Assembly: GCA_028868375.1 (NCBI GenBank)
Contig: JAGWUP010000008.1
Span: 97,012 to 161,011, forward strand
Direction: 5' to 3'
Source of the DNA: Elusimicrobiota bacterium
GTDB lineage: Bacteria > Elusimicrobiota > Elusimicrobia > UBA1565 > UBA9628
DNA: 64,000 bases
Part shown: one piece after another, positions 33,879 through 41,817 of the stretch
Layout of the letters: each line of letters begins with the position of its first letter
Numbering within the stretch: position 1 is the first letter of the stretch
The notes under the pieces: model-generated
What the model saw: the letters and a program-made list of their open reading frames with translations, nothing else
Told to the model about the DNA's origin: nothing
The model's database searches: none
Position numbers and translations under genes: made by a program

Positions 33879-34333
33879 CGGCGCGATCCGAACTCGCGCT
33901 CGATGGCCAGGACCTTGGCCAGGCGCCGCGCGTGGCGCTCGGCGTTGGAGAAGCGGGCCTCCAGCCAGGTCTTGACGATCTCGAAGGCCAGCCCCGAGCC
34001 GATGACGCGCGCGCCCAGGCAGAGGATGTTGACGTCGTCGTCCTCCACGCCTTGCCGCGCGGAGAAGGCGTCGTGGCAAAGCCCCGCGCGCGCCCCGGGG
34101 ACCTTGTTGGCGGCGACGCTGGCGCCCACGCCGCTGCCGCAGACGAGGATGCCGCGCTGGGCGCGCCCCTCGGCCACCGCGAGAGCGACCTCGCGCGCGT
34201 AGTCTGGATAGTCGCAGGGCCGGGGATCGTCGGTGCCCAGGTCCAGCGCCTCGTGGCCCAGGCGGCCGAGCCATTCTACGACCTGTCGTTTCAGCTCGAA
34301 GCCCGCGTGGTCGGCGCCCAGTGCGATCTTCAT
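33875..34333 (-). CDS. rpiB: Ribose-5-phosphate isomerase B
   Basis: 152 residues, RpiB/LacA/LacB family. N-terminal MKIALGADHAGFELK, catalytic-site block CGSGVGASVAANKVPGARAGLC (cysteine base about residue 66), and the DVNILCLGARVIG motif. It interconverts ribose-5-phosphate and ribulose-5-phosphate in the cytoplasm. It overlaps the kinase gene upstream (ATGA) and the transaldolase/isomerase fusion downstream, forming a pentose-phosphate block. Usual family length is about 145-150 residues, so it is complete. Confidence 0.95.
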   Translation of the reverse strand: MKIALGADHAGFELKRQVVEWLGRLGHEALDLGTDDPRPCDYPDYAREVALAVAEGRAQRGILVCGSGVGASVAANKVPGARAGLCHDAFSARQGVEDDDVNILCLGARVIGSGLAFEIVKTWLEARFSNAERHARRLAKVLAIEREFGSRR

Positions 34334-35151
34334 GGATGCTGATTGTAGCGTTTTTGGCCCAGGCCGGCCAGCGCGGCGGCCTGCTCGGCCGTCACCGCCG
34401 GAACTTGGACGCGGAAGCCGCGCAACAGCGAGAGGGTTTGCTTTCGCAGCGCGCGGTCGCTAAAAAGCCCCCCGTGCAGGGCGAGGGGCGCCGGGGAAGG
34501 CAGGCCGGCGGCGGCCTCCCCGGCCAGAGCGGCCAGCGCTTTGGCGGCTCGCCGGCGCAATGCCGCCGCGGCGGGATCGCCGCGCTCGGCCAGCTTCAAT
34601 ACGCGCCGGGCCAGGGCGGCCGTGGCGCGGACGGGATTGGGGTGGCGGGCCAGGCGCAGCGGAAGTTCGGCGGGCCAGGAGCGCGACAAGCGGGAATCCT
34701 TGAGGGCCTCCTTTCCAATCCAGAAGGCCGAGCCCTCGTCGCCCAAAAGGGGACCCCAGCCTCCCGCGTAGCGCCAGCGTCCCTTGCGATCGCGCCCGAG
34801 CGCCGAGGAGCCGGTGCCGGCGATGAGGAGGACTCCCGTGCCCCCGCGAAAGGCCGCGCGATGAGACAATTCCAAATCTGAGATCACGACGATTCGGTCG
34901 GCCAGGCCGCGCAAGGCGCGGCGCAGCGCTTTCTGCTCGCGCCGGCCGCGCAGGCCCTTGCCGCCGAGCAGCAGCCAGGACAGCTTCGGGTTGTTCCAGC
35001 GTTTCAGCAGCGCGGCGATGCGGGCCGGCGCTTGCGGCCAGGGGACCGCGCCGACGCGGACGCGGCGCAGAAAGCGGCCGGAATCGTCGGCCAGGCAGAG
35101 GCGCAGCCAGGTCCCGCCCAGATCGGCGCCGAGCAGAAGCCTCCGGCTCAC
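34330..35151 (-). CDS. BadF/BcrA-type (N-acetylglucosamine kinase-like) ATPase
   Basis: 273 residues, ASKHA fold. Phosphate-1 motif LLGADLGGTWLRLCLAD, phosphate-2 VLLIAGTGSSALGRD, and the GGWGPLLGDEGSAFWIGKEAL block typical of N-acetylglucosamine kinases of the BadF/BadG/BcrA/BcrD family. It most likely phosphorylates an amino sugar such as GlcNAc released by wall turnover. This fits its position after SpoIID/LytB and M23 wall enzymes and before sugar-phosphate isomerases. Four-base overlaps join it to the lipoprotein and rpiB genes. Substrate is inferred. Confidence 0.85.
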   Translation of the reverse strand: MSRRLLLGADLGGTWLRLCLADDSGRFLRRVRVGAVPWPQAPARIAALLKRWNNPKLSWLLLGGKGLRGRREQKALRRALRGLADRIVVISDLELSHRAAFRGGTGVLLIAGTGSSALGRDRKGRWRYAGGWGPLLGDEGSAFWIGKEALKDSRLSRSWPAELPLRLARHPNPVRATAALARRVLKLAERGDPAAAALRRRAAKALAALAGEAAAGLPSPAPLALHGGLFSDRALRKQTLSLLRGFRVQVPAVTAEQAAALAGLGQKRYNQHP

Positions 35152-35792
35152 TGGCGCGCTCGGCTCCAGGGCGTCGGCCTCTGATCGGAGAGCAGCCCGG
35201 TCAACGCTTGCTCCAGCGCCGGCAGCCAGGCGATCGCCGCCTCTCGCCGCTGCGGCGGGGCGTCGGGATCCATCATCAGGCGGATCTCCTCCTGGAGCAG
35301 GGAGCGGCGGGTTTGCGCAGAGTCGTCGAGAAAGACCCTGGCCGTGGGCGCTTGATTTGGCGAGCCTTCCAGAGAGACCTCCAACTCGCCCAGGACGAGG
35401 ACTTGGCGGGGCTTGAGATCGAGGGAGGCCCGCTCCAGCTCCGGCGGGAGGGGCGCCGTGTAGACGCGGCCTTCGCTTTCTACCGTCAAGCCGGCTTGGG
35501 CCGAGCCGAAGAGGGAGCGCGGCGGCGCCAGCCGGTAGGCGCCGGGCTCGACCTGATAAAAGGAAGGGCGGGAGGAGGGCAGCGGCAGGCGGTAGGCTTG
35601 CGCGTTGCCGTCCCGTCCCTCCAGGTTCAGCGTGACCGATCCGGCGCCCGTCTGGCCGGCGGGCAGGGTCAGGCGGCAGCTTAAGAGCAGCGAGGCGATG
35701 CCGGCCTCCGGAGGGCCGTCTCGCGTCGGCGCGCTGCCGCGGCAGCCGGCCAGCGCCAGCGCCGCGGCGAGGGACAGAAGCCAGCGATTCAT
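35148..35792 (-). CDS. Putative lipoprotein
   Basis: 214 residues. Lipobox LALAGCRGS with the cysteine at about residue 17 of the chain starting MNRWLLSLAAALALAGC. The mature part is beta-rich (VTLNLEGRDGNAQAYRLPLPSS) with an ordinary composition and no recognised domain. TATGAT lies six bases before the ATG and there is no Shine-Dalgarno sequence, so it may have its own leaderless promoter although it follows the SpoIID gene by only 30 bases. The stop overlaps the kinase start. Function unknown; an outer-membrane-attached wall-maintenance role is possible from context. Confidence 0.75.
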   Translation of the reverse strand: MNRWLLSLAAALALAGCRGSAPTRDGPPEAGIASLLLSCRLTLPAGQTGAGSVTLNLEGRDGNAQAYRLPLPSSRPSFYQVEPGAYRLAPPRSLFGSAQAGLTVESEGRVYTAPLPPELERASLDLKPRQVLVLGELEVSLEGSPNQAPTARVFLDDSAQTRRSLLQEEIRLMMDPDAPPQRREAAIAWLPALEQALTGLLSDQRPTPWSRARQ

Positions 35793-35798
35793 CGCGCC

Positions 35799-35804
35799 AT
35801 CATA
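35799..35804 (-). promoter_or_regulatory. -10 element of the lipoprotein gene, six bases before ATG
   Basis: TATGAT followed by GGCGCG and the ATG at 35792. No Shine-Dalgarno sequence and no clear -35 were seen. Confidence 0.45.
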
Positions 35805-35822
35805 GCTCATCGGCCGCGGCGG

Positions 35823-37877
35823 CTAATAGTCCAAGCGACGGAGCTCGACGCCCTTGAAGTAGGCCTTGATGATCTGTCCGTAGGTCTGGCCCGCCTCGGC
35901 CCGGCCGATCGCTCCCGATTGGCAAAGCCCGACGCCGTGGCCCCAGCCGCCGCCGTTAAACACCAGCGCGCTCGGGCGTCCGCGCCGGTCGTATTCGTAA
36001 TCGATGGCGAACAGCGTGCTGCGCAGGGAGCCGGGAGCCAGGTCGTCGCGGATCGCCAGCTCGGAGTCGATGATCCTGCTGCGGCGGCTGCCGACGATCA
36101 GGACGGAGTCGACGTTGCCGGAGGGCGAGCGCTTGAGGGCGCGCACCGCACGCAGCCGGCCGATCCCCAGCGCGCGGTTCAGCCTGGCTTGGAGGGCCCT
36201 CCAGGAGACGATGCGGGTCCAGCGGAAATGGGACGGCGGCACGTCCGCGGAGGGCTGGCAGAAGGCGCCGGGCCAGGAGCGCAGCCAATGGCGCAGCGCC
36301 CACGGCGAGGAGATGTCCTGCGGCCGCGCGGAGTCGGCGACGCCGACCCAGTAAGGCACGTCCCCCCAGCCCGCCACGTCCCGGCCGCTCTGGGTGCGGC
36401 CGCCGCAGTTGGCCGAATAGATCACGTGGGCCAGCCGCCCCTTGTAGGTGACGACGATCCCGCGCGTGCGCTCGACGACGGCCCTGGAGCGCGCGCTCTC
36501 GACGCGAGCCCCCGCGTAAACCTGGCAGTGCTGGCGGTCGCAGACGTCGTAGCCGTAGCGGCGGTGCGGGCGCGCCACCTTTTTAAGGAAGAGGGCGTTG
36601 GTGCGCGCCAGGACGGCTTGGGCCTTGAGCGCCTCCAGGGGCGAGCGGGCCGGCATCTCGGCGGCCAGCACCCCGTTGACGTAGTTCTCGATGTCGACGA
36701 TGTCGACCAGCCGCAGGCCGCGGCCGAAAAGAGTCGCCTCGAGGCGGCCGCGCAGCAGCCGCCCGGCTTGGTCGCCGTCGGGCCCGGAAGCAGGATCGAG
36801 GGCGAGCACTCCCAGCGAGGGCGAGCGCGGCTCTAGCAGGTAGCCCCTCCGGCTCAGGGCCGCGGTCCGTCCCTCCGCGTCGATGAGGGCCACGAGCGGC
36901 TTGCCGCGCCGCTTCTTAAGCCGCAGGGTCCAGATTTCTCCCGCTCGCCCCGAGAGGACGATCCGTCCGGTGGCGGCGTCCAGGGCATTGAAGGCGGTGT
37001 TGGCCGTGACGCGGGCCTGCCGCCTGGGCTTGGGCCTGCCCAGGGAGTCTGTGTCCAGGCCGACGCGGATGAGCGGCGAGCCGGGCGCGGGGGGCGAGGC
37101 GGCGAGATAGGGGATGGCCTGGCGCAGCGCGCCCAGCTTCCAGGAAGTCGGGCGCCGCTTGGGCGTAGGCCGCAAGCTGTCCAAAAGCCGCCTTAAGGCG
37201 CCGTCGTAGGGGCGCGCGGCGAGGAGCTTGGAGAGCTGCTTGTAGGCGTCGGCGTAGGCATGCCGCCTTAAGTCGACGCGGCCCAAGGCCTCGCGGCCTT
37301 CCAGGAAGTAGGAGTCCCCGGACACCGCGCGCGCGTAGGCATCGGCGGCCCGCCCCAGCCGGCCCAAGCGCTCGTAGGCTTTCCCCTCGTAATAGGACGC
37401 GGCATTGAGCAGAGGGGTCGCGGCGCGGGCGCGTTGCAGCAGGGGCAGCGCCTCGGACGGCCGGCCTTGGTCGAGCTTTATGCGCGCCAGCCCCAGCAGG
37501 GCGCGGGCTTGGTTCGGCCGGCGCTCCAGCGCGCGGGAGAACGCGGCCGCCGCTTTGGCCGGGCGGTCGTCGCGCCACAGCGCCCAACCCAGCTCTGTCC
37601 AGACCTCGGGGTCGTCCGTCAGGGCCGCGGCCCTGACGTACCAATGGACAGCCTGCCGGCGCCGGCCGAGTTCCTCCAGGACGACGGCTCCGTTAAGCCA
37701 GCCTTGGAGGCAAGCGCTGCTCAAGGCCGTCGCGCGCTCGTAGGCGCGCAGGGCGGGGACCTGGCGTCCCGCGAAATAATAGGCGTTGCCGCGGCGCAAC
37801 GCGGCTTGCGGGGCCGGCGGGCGTGGGGCCGGCGCGGCCGCGGCCGTCCGAATTAGGACGAGCCAGAGCGCCAGCAT
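35823..37877 (-). CDS. TPR protein with C-terminal SpoIID/LytB domain
   Basis: 684 residues. Signal peptide (MLALWLVLIRTAAAAPAP), about six TPR repeats to residue 235 (ALRRGNAYYFAGRQVPALRAYERA.., VWTELGWALWRDDRPAKAAAAF), a linker, then a SpoIID/LytB domain (about 370-680): VDIENYVNGVLAAEMPA, LKAQAVLARTNALFLK, VIYSANCGGRTQSGRDVAGW and the end GGGWGHGVGLCQSGAIGRA. SpoIID-type enzymes cleave glycan strands stripped of peptides as lytic transglycosylases. Outside sporulating bacteria they serve wall remodelling. TATAAT stands eight bases before the ATG. It follows the M23 peptidase gene, giving a glycan-cleaving plus peptide-cleaving pair. Confidence 0.9.
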   Translation of the reverse strand: MLALWLVLIRTAAAAPAPRPPAPQAALRRGNAYYFAGRQVPALRAYERATALSSACLQGWLNGAVVLEELGRRRQAVHWYVRAAALTDDPEVWTELGWALWRDDRPAKAAAAFSRALERRPNQARALLGLARIKLDQGRPSEALPLLQRARAATPLLNAASYYEGKAYERLGRLGRAADAYARAVSGDSYFLEGREALGRVDLRRHAYADAYKQLSKLLAARPYDGALRRLLDSLRPTPKRRPTSWKLGALRQAIPYLAASPPAPGSPLIRVGLDTDSLGRPKPRRQARVTANTAFNALDAATGRIVLSGRAGEIWTLRLKKRRGKPLVALIDAEGRTAALSRRGYLLEPRSPSLGVLALDPASGPDGDQAGRLLRGRLEATLFGRGLRLVDIVDIENYVNGVLAAEMPARSPLEALKAQAVLARTNALFLKKVARPHRRYGYDVCDRQHCQVYAGARVESARSRAVVERTRGIVVTYKGRLAHVIYSANCGGRTQSGRDVAGWGDVPYWVGVADSARPQDISSPWALRHWLRSWPGAFCQPSADVPPSHFRWTRIVSWRALQARLNRALGIGRLRAVRALKRSPSGNVDSVLIVGSRRSRIIDSELAIRDDLAPGSLRSTLFAIDYEYDRRGRPSALVFNGGGWGHGVGLCQSGAIGRAEAGQTYGQIIKAYFKGVELRRLDY

Positions 37878-37885
37878 GGACCGCA

Positions 37886-37891
37886 ATTATA
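37886..37891 (-). promoter_or_regulatory. Consensus -10 of the SpoIID gene, eight bases before ATG
   Basis: TATAAT followed by TGCGGTCC and ATG at 37877. This position fixes the ATG as the start in preference to the in-frame TTG three codons earlier, which lies inside the -10/start interval. Confidence 0.6.
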
Positions 37892-37923
37892 CTTCAATCG
37901 CGGCGGCAGCTGGACCGGCTGGC

Positions 37924-38859
37924 CTACCCGCGGCCGATCATCCTTCCAGGATTGATGGGGCGGTTATGGCGGTCGCGGACCTCGAAGTGCAGGTGCGGCC
38001 CGGTGGACAGGCCGGTGGAGCCGACGCGGCCGATCATCGTGCGGCCGCGCTCCACGAGCTGGCCCGGGTGCACGAAGATCTTGGAGAGATGGCCGTAGCG
38101 CGTCGTCCAGCCGTCCGAGTGCCGGATGACGATCAGCATGCCGTAGCCCTCCACCCAGCCGGTCTGTATGACCCGCCCGCTGCGCGCCGGAAAGACGGGC
38201 GTGCCGTAGGGCTTGGCGATGTCGAATCCGTCGTGGAAGCGCCGCCTGTGCAGCAGGGGGTGGTAGCGCATCCCGAAGCCGGAGGTGATGCGGATGGCGC
38301 CGCGCAGCGGAAAATGAAAGGAGTCGAAGCGCGGCACTCGGAAATGCGGGATGAGCAGGCGGTCGCCCTTGCTGAACTCGTAATCGTTGAGGAGGGCCGC
38401 GCCCGGCAGGTCGTTGGCGAGGACCAGGTTCTCCTCGCAGGCCGCCCGCCGGCTCGCGCCGGAAGGACAGAAGCGCAGGGCGATGCGCGAGAGCGTTTCT
38501 CCGTCCCTGCGCACGGTGTAGAGCTCGCCGGGCTTGTTGAGGACGGTCAGGCGCCGGCCGATCGGCATGATGTAGAGCTCGTCGTGGTTGGTGGCCTGCA
38601 GGCTGGCTTTCGTGGTGCCGTATTTCCTGGCCAGGTTGACCGCGCTCCACTCCCCCCGGACGATGCGGTGCTGGGCCCAGGCCACGTGCCGCAGCGCCCG
38701 CAGGATGGCCGGGGGCGGCTCCGCCGGACCGGCGGCGGTCAGCACCGAGAAGCGCAGCCACTCTTGCGGGGCGATCCACTGGGCCTTTACGCGCGGCGCG
38801 GCCGCGGCGGCCAAGCCGACAAGGGCGGCGGCGAGCAGAAGGCGCGGGCGCATGCGCAT
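37924..38859 (-). CDS. M23 family metallopeptidase with LysM-like domain (murein hydrolase or activator)
   Basis: 311 residues. Signal peptide (MRPRLLLAAALVGLAAAAAP), a LysM-like region (about 100-175: KPGELYTVRRDGETLSRIAL.. KGDRLLIPH), then LytM/M23 with ITSGFGMRYHPLLHRRRFHDGFDIA and GLSTGPHLHFEVRD. The zinc ligands HxxxD and HxH are intact, so it should be an active peptidoglycan endopeptidase in the periplasm. The start (38859, or 38853) lies only eight bases downstream of the encoded CCA end of tRNA-Gly, with no room for its own promoter, so it is probably cotranscribed with the tRNA and released by tRNA 3' processing. Confidence 0.92.
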   Translation of the reverse strand: MRMRPRLLLAAALVGLAAAAAPRVKAQWIAPQEWLRFSVLTAAGPAEPPPAILRALRHVAWAQHRIVRGEWSAVNLARKYGTTKASLQATNHDELYIMPIGRRLTVLNKPGELYTVRRDGETLSRIALRFCPSGASRRAACEENLVLANDLPGAALLNDYEFSKGDRLLIPHFRVPRFDSFHFPLRGAIRITSGFGMRYHPLLHRRRFHDGFDIAKPYGTPVFPARSGRVIQTGWVEGYGMLIVIRHSDGWTTRYGHLSKIFVHPGQLVERGRTMIGRVGSTGLSTGPHLHFEVRDRHNRPINPGRMIGRG

Positions 38860-38867
38860 AAGAGATC

Positions 38868-38941
38868 TGGAGCGGGCGATGGGAATCGAACCCACGTCTA
38901 GAGCTTGGGAAGCTCCCATTCTGCCATTGAACTACGCCCGC
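38868..38941 (-). tRNA. tRNA-Gly (anticodon CCC)
   Basis: 74 bases including encoded CCA. Acceptor GCGGGCG pairs with CGCCCGC; discriminator T followed by CCA. Anticodon arm GGAGC-TTCCCAA-GCTCT gives anticodon CCC; T arm contains GTGGGTTCGATTCCCAT. A canonical promoter (TTGACG-17-TAAAAT) lies nine bases upstream. The M23 peptidase gene begins eight bases after the CCA. Confidence 0.95.
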
Positions 38942-38950
38942 GACCGCTTC

Positions 38951-38979
38951 ATTTTAGCGGGACTAGCCCGCGGCGTCAA
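38951..38979 (-). promoter_or_regulatory. Promoter of tRNA-Gly
   Basis: TTGACG (38974-38979), 17-base spacer, TAAAAT (38951-38956), with the tRNA 5' end nine bases downstream. The -35 lies in a CCTTGACGCCGCGG box that is repeated in inverted orientation at the divergent promoter. Confidence 0.8.
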
Positions 38980-39018
38980 GGCGCGGATTTGGGGAGGGCC
39001 GAGCCCTTGACGCCGCGG
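38968..39018. repeat. 14-base inverted repeat carrying both divergent -35 elements
   Basis: CCGCGGCGTCAAGG at 38968-38981 and its exact complement CCTTGACGCCGCGG at 39005-39018, separated by 23 bases. Each arm contains the TTGACG -35 of one of two divergent promoters (tRNA-Gly and the secreted protein at 39044). A shared binding site or a cruciform is possible. Confidence 0.8.
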
Positions 39019-39035
39019 CGTTCCGGATACATAGT
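39007..39035 (+). promoter_or_regulatory. Promoter of the secreted protein gene at 39044
   Basis: TTGACG (39007-39012), 17-base spacer, CATAGT (39030-39035), then eight bases to ATG. The AGCGGGGA between -10 and ATG is weakly Shine-Dalgarno-like but would be at the very 5' end of the transcript. Confidence 0.75.
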
Positions 39036-39043
39036 AGCGGGGA

Positions 39044-40345
39044 ATGAGGCCCCTTGCCGCTGTCGTCCTCTCAGCCCTGCTGGCCGGCTCCAGCGTCGAC
39101 GCCGGCGCCAAGATCATCTCCGTCTCGAATTGGAGCCAGCTTTCGACCAGCTTGAAGGGCCGCAAGCGCGTCAAGCTTCCAGCGATCCAGCCTAATTCGA
39201 GTTACAGCGGCCGGACGCTGCCGCTGTTGCTGGGCTGGCCCGACGCCAAGTCGCTGGCGGCAATTCGCGCCATGCCGACTCCCGGCTGCTCCAAGCGCGA
39301 CGGCGCGGTTTGGCCCTATTGGCGCCGGCTGCCGCGGGGCTGGAGCCGCTACGCCCACGCCGCCTTCGTCGTGACCTCCGGTTTCCCGAATAATACCCGG
39401 GAGGATTTCGAGAGCGCCGATCCGAAGGTCATCCTGGGTGTCGTGCGCTATTACGATCCGCGGACGTTCCAGCCGCCTCGCGAGGTGCTGGCGTTCTGGG
39501 ACAAGAAGGGCGATCCCCTGGAGCTGGACCTCAACGATCCGCGAGTGCGCGCGGAGGGCCTGGGCGCCCGGGCCGTGGACCAGAGGCTATGGGCGCTGGA
39601 GATGGCCGGGATCGCGTTGGATGCCGGCGCCCCGATCCCGGTCCGGCTGCAGGCCGCCTGCCTGTTCAAGCGCGAGGCCATCGCGCTGCGCCGCTTGGGC
39701 GCCGAGTTCCAGGACGACGCGCAAGAGAGGCGCTTTTTGACGGAGCAGTCCGAGCGCGGAGTCTCCGGCATCGGCTGGCTCTTGGCTCTGAGCGGCGCCT
39801 ACGAGGTCTCCGTGGTGGCGCCGAAGCTGGCCGCGGCCGGCCTGTCGGGCCTGGCCGAGAGCCTGGGAGGCCGCGGCCTGTTTCAGTTCCTGCTCTCGCC
39901 CAGGGGCCCGGCCCTGGTCCTCTCCTCCGGCGGCGTCGTGCCGCTGACGGCGGCGCAGGCGCGCCTGCTGGCCTTGGTCGCCGGCGTGACGCTGGCGATT
40001 CCAGCCGGCTCGCCGCTGATGATGCAGGCGGTCAAGAAGGCGTACCAGGACATGCCGAATCTTTCCAAGCTGGCCGATAAGGCGCTCGCGGATTCGCGGA
40101 CCAAGGCGGAGGCAGATCAGTTGCTGGACAAATTTCGGCGCGGCAACAACAATCCGGGGAAGGGGACGAAGGCCCTCTGCGCCGGCGTGTCCTACCTGCG
40201 GGGCAACTATGGCGCCCGCGTTTTCTTCCGTATGACCAGCGCCGGCATCGAGGTTCTGGGCATCGCCAGCAAGAAGGTCGGTGGGCTCGAGGATAAGGTC
40301 ATCGCGGCGATACGGGATCGCTACTGCCGGGGCGGGAACAATTAG
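39044..40345 (+). CDS. Secreted protein of unknown function with a possible RelE/ParE-like C-terminal domain
   Basis: 433 residues. Signal peptide (MRPLAAVVLSALLAGSSVDA), then a region with several Trp residues and no recognised fold (to about 160), a helical middle, a hydrophobic Ala/Leu/Gly-rich segment (about 240-320; GVVPLTAAQARLLALVAGVT) that could be membrane-active, and a basic linker (KFRRGNNNPGKGTKA). The last 55 residues (CAGVSYLRGNYGARVFFRM.. IEVLGIASKK) have the spacing of RelE/ParE/HigB-type toxin folds, which suggests a toxin-like tip; this is a motif impression only. No immunity-type gene follows: the next gene also encodes a secreted protein. Confidence 0.6.
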   Translation: MRPLAAVVLSALLAGSSVDAGAKIISVSNWSQLSTSLKGRKRVKLPAIQPNSSYSGRTLPLLLGWPDAKSLAAIRAMPTPGCSKRDGAVWPYWRRLPRGWSRYAHAAFVVTSGFPNNTREDFESADPKVILGVVRYYDPRTFQPPREVLAFWDKKGDPLELDLNDPRVRAEGLGARAVDQRLWALEMAGIALDAGAPIPVRLQAACLFKREAIALRRLGAEFQDDAQERRFLTEQSERGVSGIGWLLALSGAYEVSVVAPKLAAAGLSGLAESLGGRGLFQFLLSPRGPALVLSSGGVVPLTAAQARLLALVAGVTLAIPAGSPLMMQAVKKAYQDMPNLSKLADKALADSRTKAEADQLLDKFRRGNNNPGKGTKALCAGVSYLRGNYGARVFFRMTSAGIEVLGIASKKVGGLEDKVIAAIRDRYCRGGNN

Positions 40346-40395
40346 CCTAGTCGCGGCGGGGACTAACGGCCCATGTCGCGCGAGGCAGGGCAGGC

Positions 40396-40401
40396 TATCC
40401 T
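40396..40401 (+). promoter_or_regulatory. -10 element of the 40408 gene, six bases before ATG
   Basis: TATCCT, GTCTTG, ATG. Same arrangement as at 18130, with an ACGGCCC box 30 bases upstream of the -10. Confidence 0.5.
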
Positions 40402-40407
40402 GTCTTG

Positions 40408-41760
40408 ATGCCCAAGGCCATGCCCGCGCTGCTGTCCCTGTTCCTGGCCTGCGGCTTGGGCGCGGCGGCTCAAGCCGGCGGCGGCGAGCGCGCATATTTC
40501 TTCTCGCCGGCGTTTTCCCTGCTCGATCCGGGGCCGGCCGTCGTCAGGAGCCTGCGGGGCTTGTATATGGGCGGCTTGTCCTCGGACATCGGATTTCCCC
40601 GAGACTTGGGGATGGCGTTGATGCAGCAGAGGCCCGATGCAGTCGCCCGCAGGGCGATGCTCGGTCCGCTGTTCATGCAACTTCCCCTCCAGCGGCGAAG
40701 GCAGCTCTTGCGGCTCTTGGCCAGCCGCGCCGCGCTGTCGCAGCAGGAACGCCTTCGGATCGCGGCGGAATTGTCCGCTGCGTTGAGTGCGGCCGCGCCG
40801 CTGGTCGACCGAGAGGTGGGACGGGCCCTGGCCGGCTTTGCGGGCTCGAGGGATCTCTCCGCGCTGTCGCTCGACGCGCTCAAGGACCGGGAGGCGCGGT
40901 TGTTTTCGATGATCAAGGTCGTCAGGGCGCTGCGGTTTTACTGCGGCCGGAGGCGCGATGTAGGCCTGCGCCGGCTGGAGTCGGAGGAGGAGCGCGCTCG
41001 CGGGGAGTTGATGCATAGGCTGGTCGCCGCCGGCGCGGCGAGCATGTCGCCTAAGGGTCCGACCGTGACCGCAGAGTCCCGGTTTTCGCCTTCCTCTTAT
41101 TACCTGCTGGAACTGGGCAGATCCTGGGATGAGTTGAACCGCTTGGCGCGCCGAGCCCGGCGGTTATTCGAGGCTTCCCCGTATCTCCAGTCGCTGGGAT
41201 TGCGCGGCGTCTTGCCGCGGCTGGATCTCTCCAATCCGGCGACGCCGCGGAGGGTGTTGGCGCTGCAGATCGATCCGGACCGCTTCGAGAAGCGCTCTCA
41301 ACACGACATTTTCCGCGGCGAGCGCGCGAGCAACGAGGAACTGAAGGCGGCAGCGAAAGACTTATTGCGTCGGGACCTCCGTTTTACCGGCGTTTCGATC
41401 GTCGTCGAGCCTCAGGAGCGCCCGCGGCCACCGCAGGTCTTGCTGAACCTTTCGGCCTCGCTTGATCCCGTCTGGGTCTACGAGCTGGACTTCAACTATC
41501 GCATGATCGATCCGGAGTTGCGCGGGCCGATTGATTCGGCCTTGAAACAGCCGCAGCCCAAGCTCGACAGCCTGATCCGAGGCAAGTTGGGGAGCGGGTC
41601 GCCGGGCAGGGTTGTCCTGCAGGTGGTCTGGGCAGGGGCGCTGCCGAACGGGGCCGCGCGCTACGCCGTGCGCGCCGTGATCTCGAGCCGACCGCTGGCG
41701 CGGTTGACGCTCATCGTCTCTTCATCCGGCCGCCTTGAAGTTTCCGAGAGAGGGCGCTGA
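40408..41760 (+). CDS. Secreted protein of unknown function
   Basis: 450 residues. Signal peptide (MPKAMPALLSLFLACGLGAA then AQAGG). The mature part starts with YFFSPAFSLLDPGPAVVRSL, then a helical Arg/Leu/Ala-rich region (about 90-260), and a mixed alpha/beta end (TGVSIVVEPQERPRPPQVL.. RVVLQVVWAGALPNGAARYA). I recognise no domain or catalytic motif. The start is set by the TATCCT -10 six bases upstream; no Shine-Dalgarno sequence is present. It may form a pair with the preceding secreted protein, 62 bases upstream. Confidence 0.6.
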   Translation: MPKAMPALLSLFLACGLGAAAQAGGGERAYFFSPAFSLLDPGPAVVRSLRGLYMGGLSSDIGFPRDLGMALMQQRPDAVARRAMLGPLFMQLPLQRRRQLLRLLASRAALSQQERLRIAAELSAALSAAAPLVDREVGRALAGFAGSRDLSALSLDALKDREARLFSMIKVVRALRFYCGRRRDVGLRRLESEEERARGELMHRLVAAGAASMSPKGPTVTAESRFSPSSYYLLELGRSWDELNRLARRARRLFEASPYLQSLGLRGVLPRLDLSNPATPRRVLALQIDPDRFEKRSQHDIFRGERASNEELKAAAKDLLRRDLRFTGVSIVVEPQERPRPPQVLLNLSASLDPVWVYELDFNYRMIDPELRGPIDSALKQPQPKLDSLIRGKLGSGSPGRVVLQVVWAGALPNGAARYAVRAVISSRPLARLTLIVSSSGRLEVSERGR

Positions 41761-41817
41761 ATTATTGATTAACAAGCCCTAAACTGGTAGCTTCTCCCGC
41801 GTACCAAGGAGGGGCTG

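Noticed and set aside
34334..34347. TACAAT eight bases before the rpiB ATG, resembling the leaderless promoters.
   Set aside because: It lies inside the last codons of the kinase gene (Tyr-Asn), and rpiB is already coupled by an ATGA overlap.
41760..41817. TTGATT-TAAACT as a promoter for the PuuD-like gene.
   Set aside because: The spacer is only nine bases; I could not settle the -35, though the Shine-Dalgarno sequence of the gene is clear.
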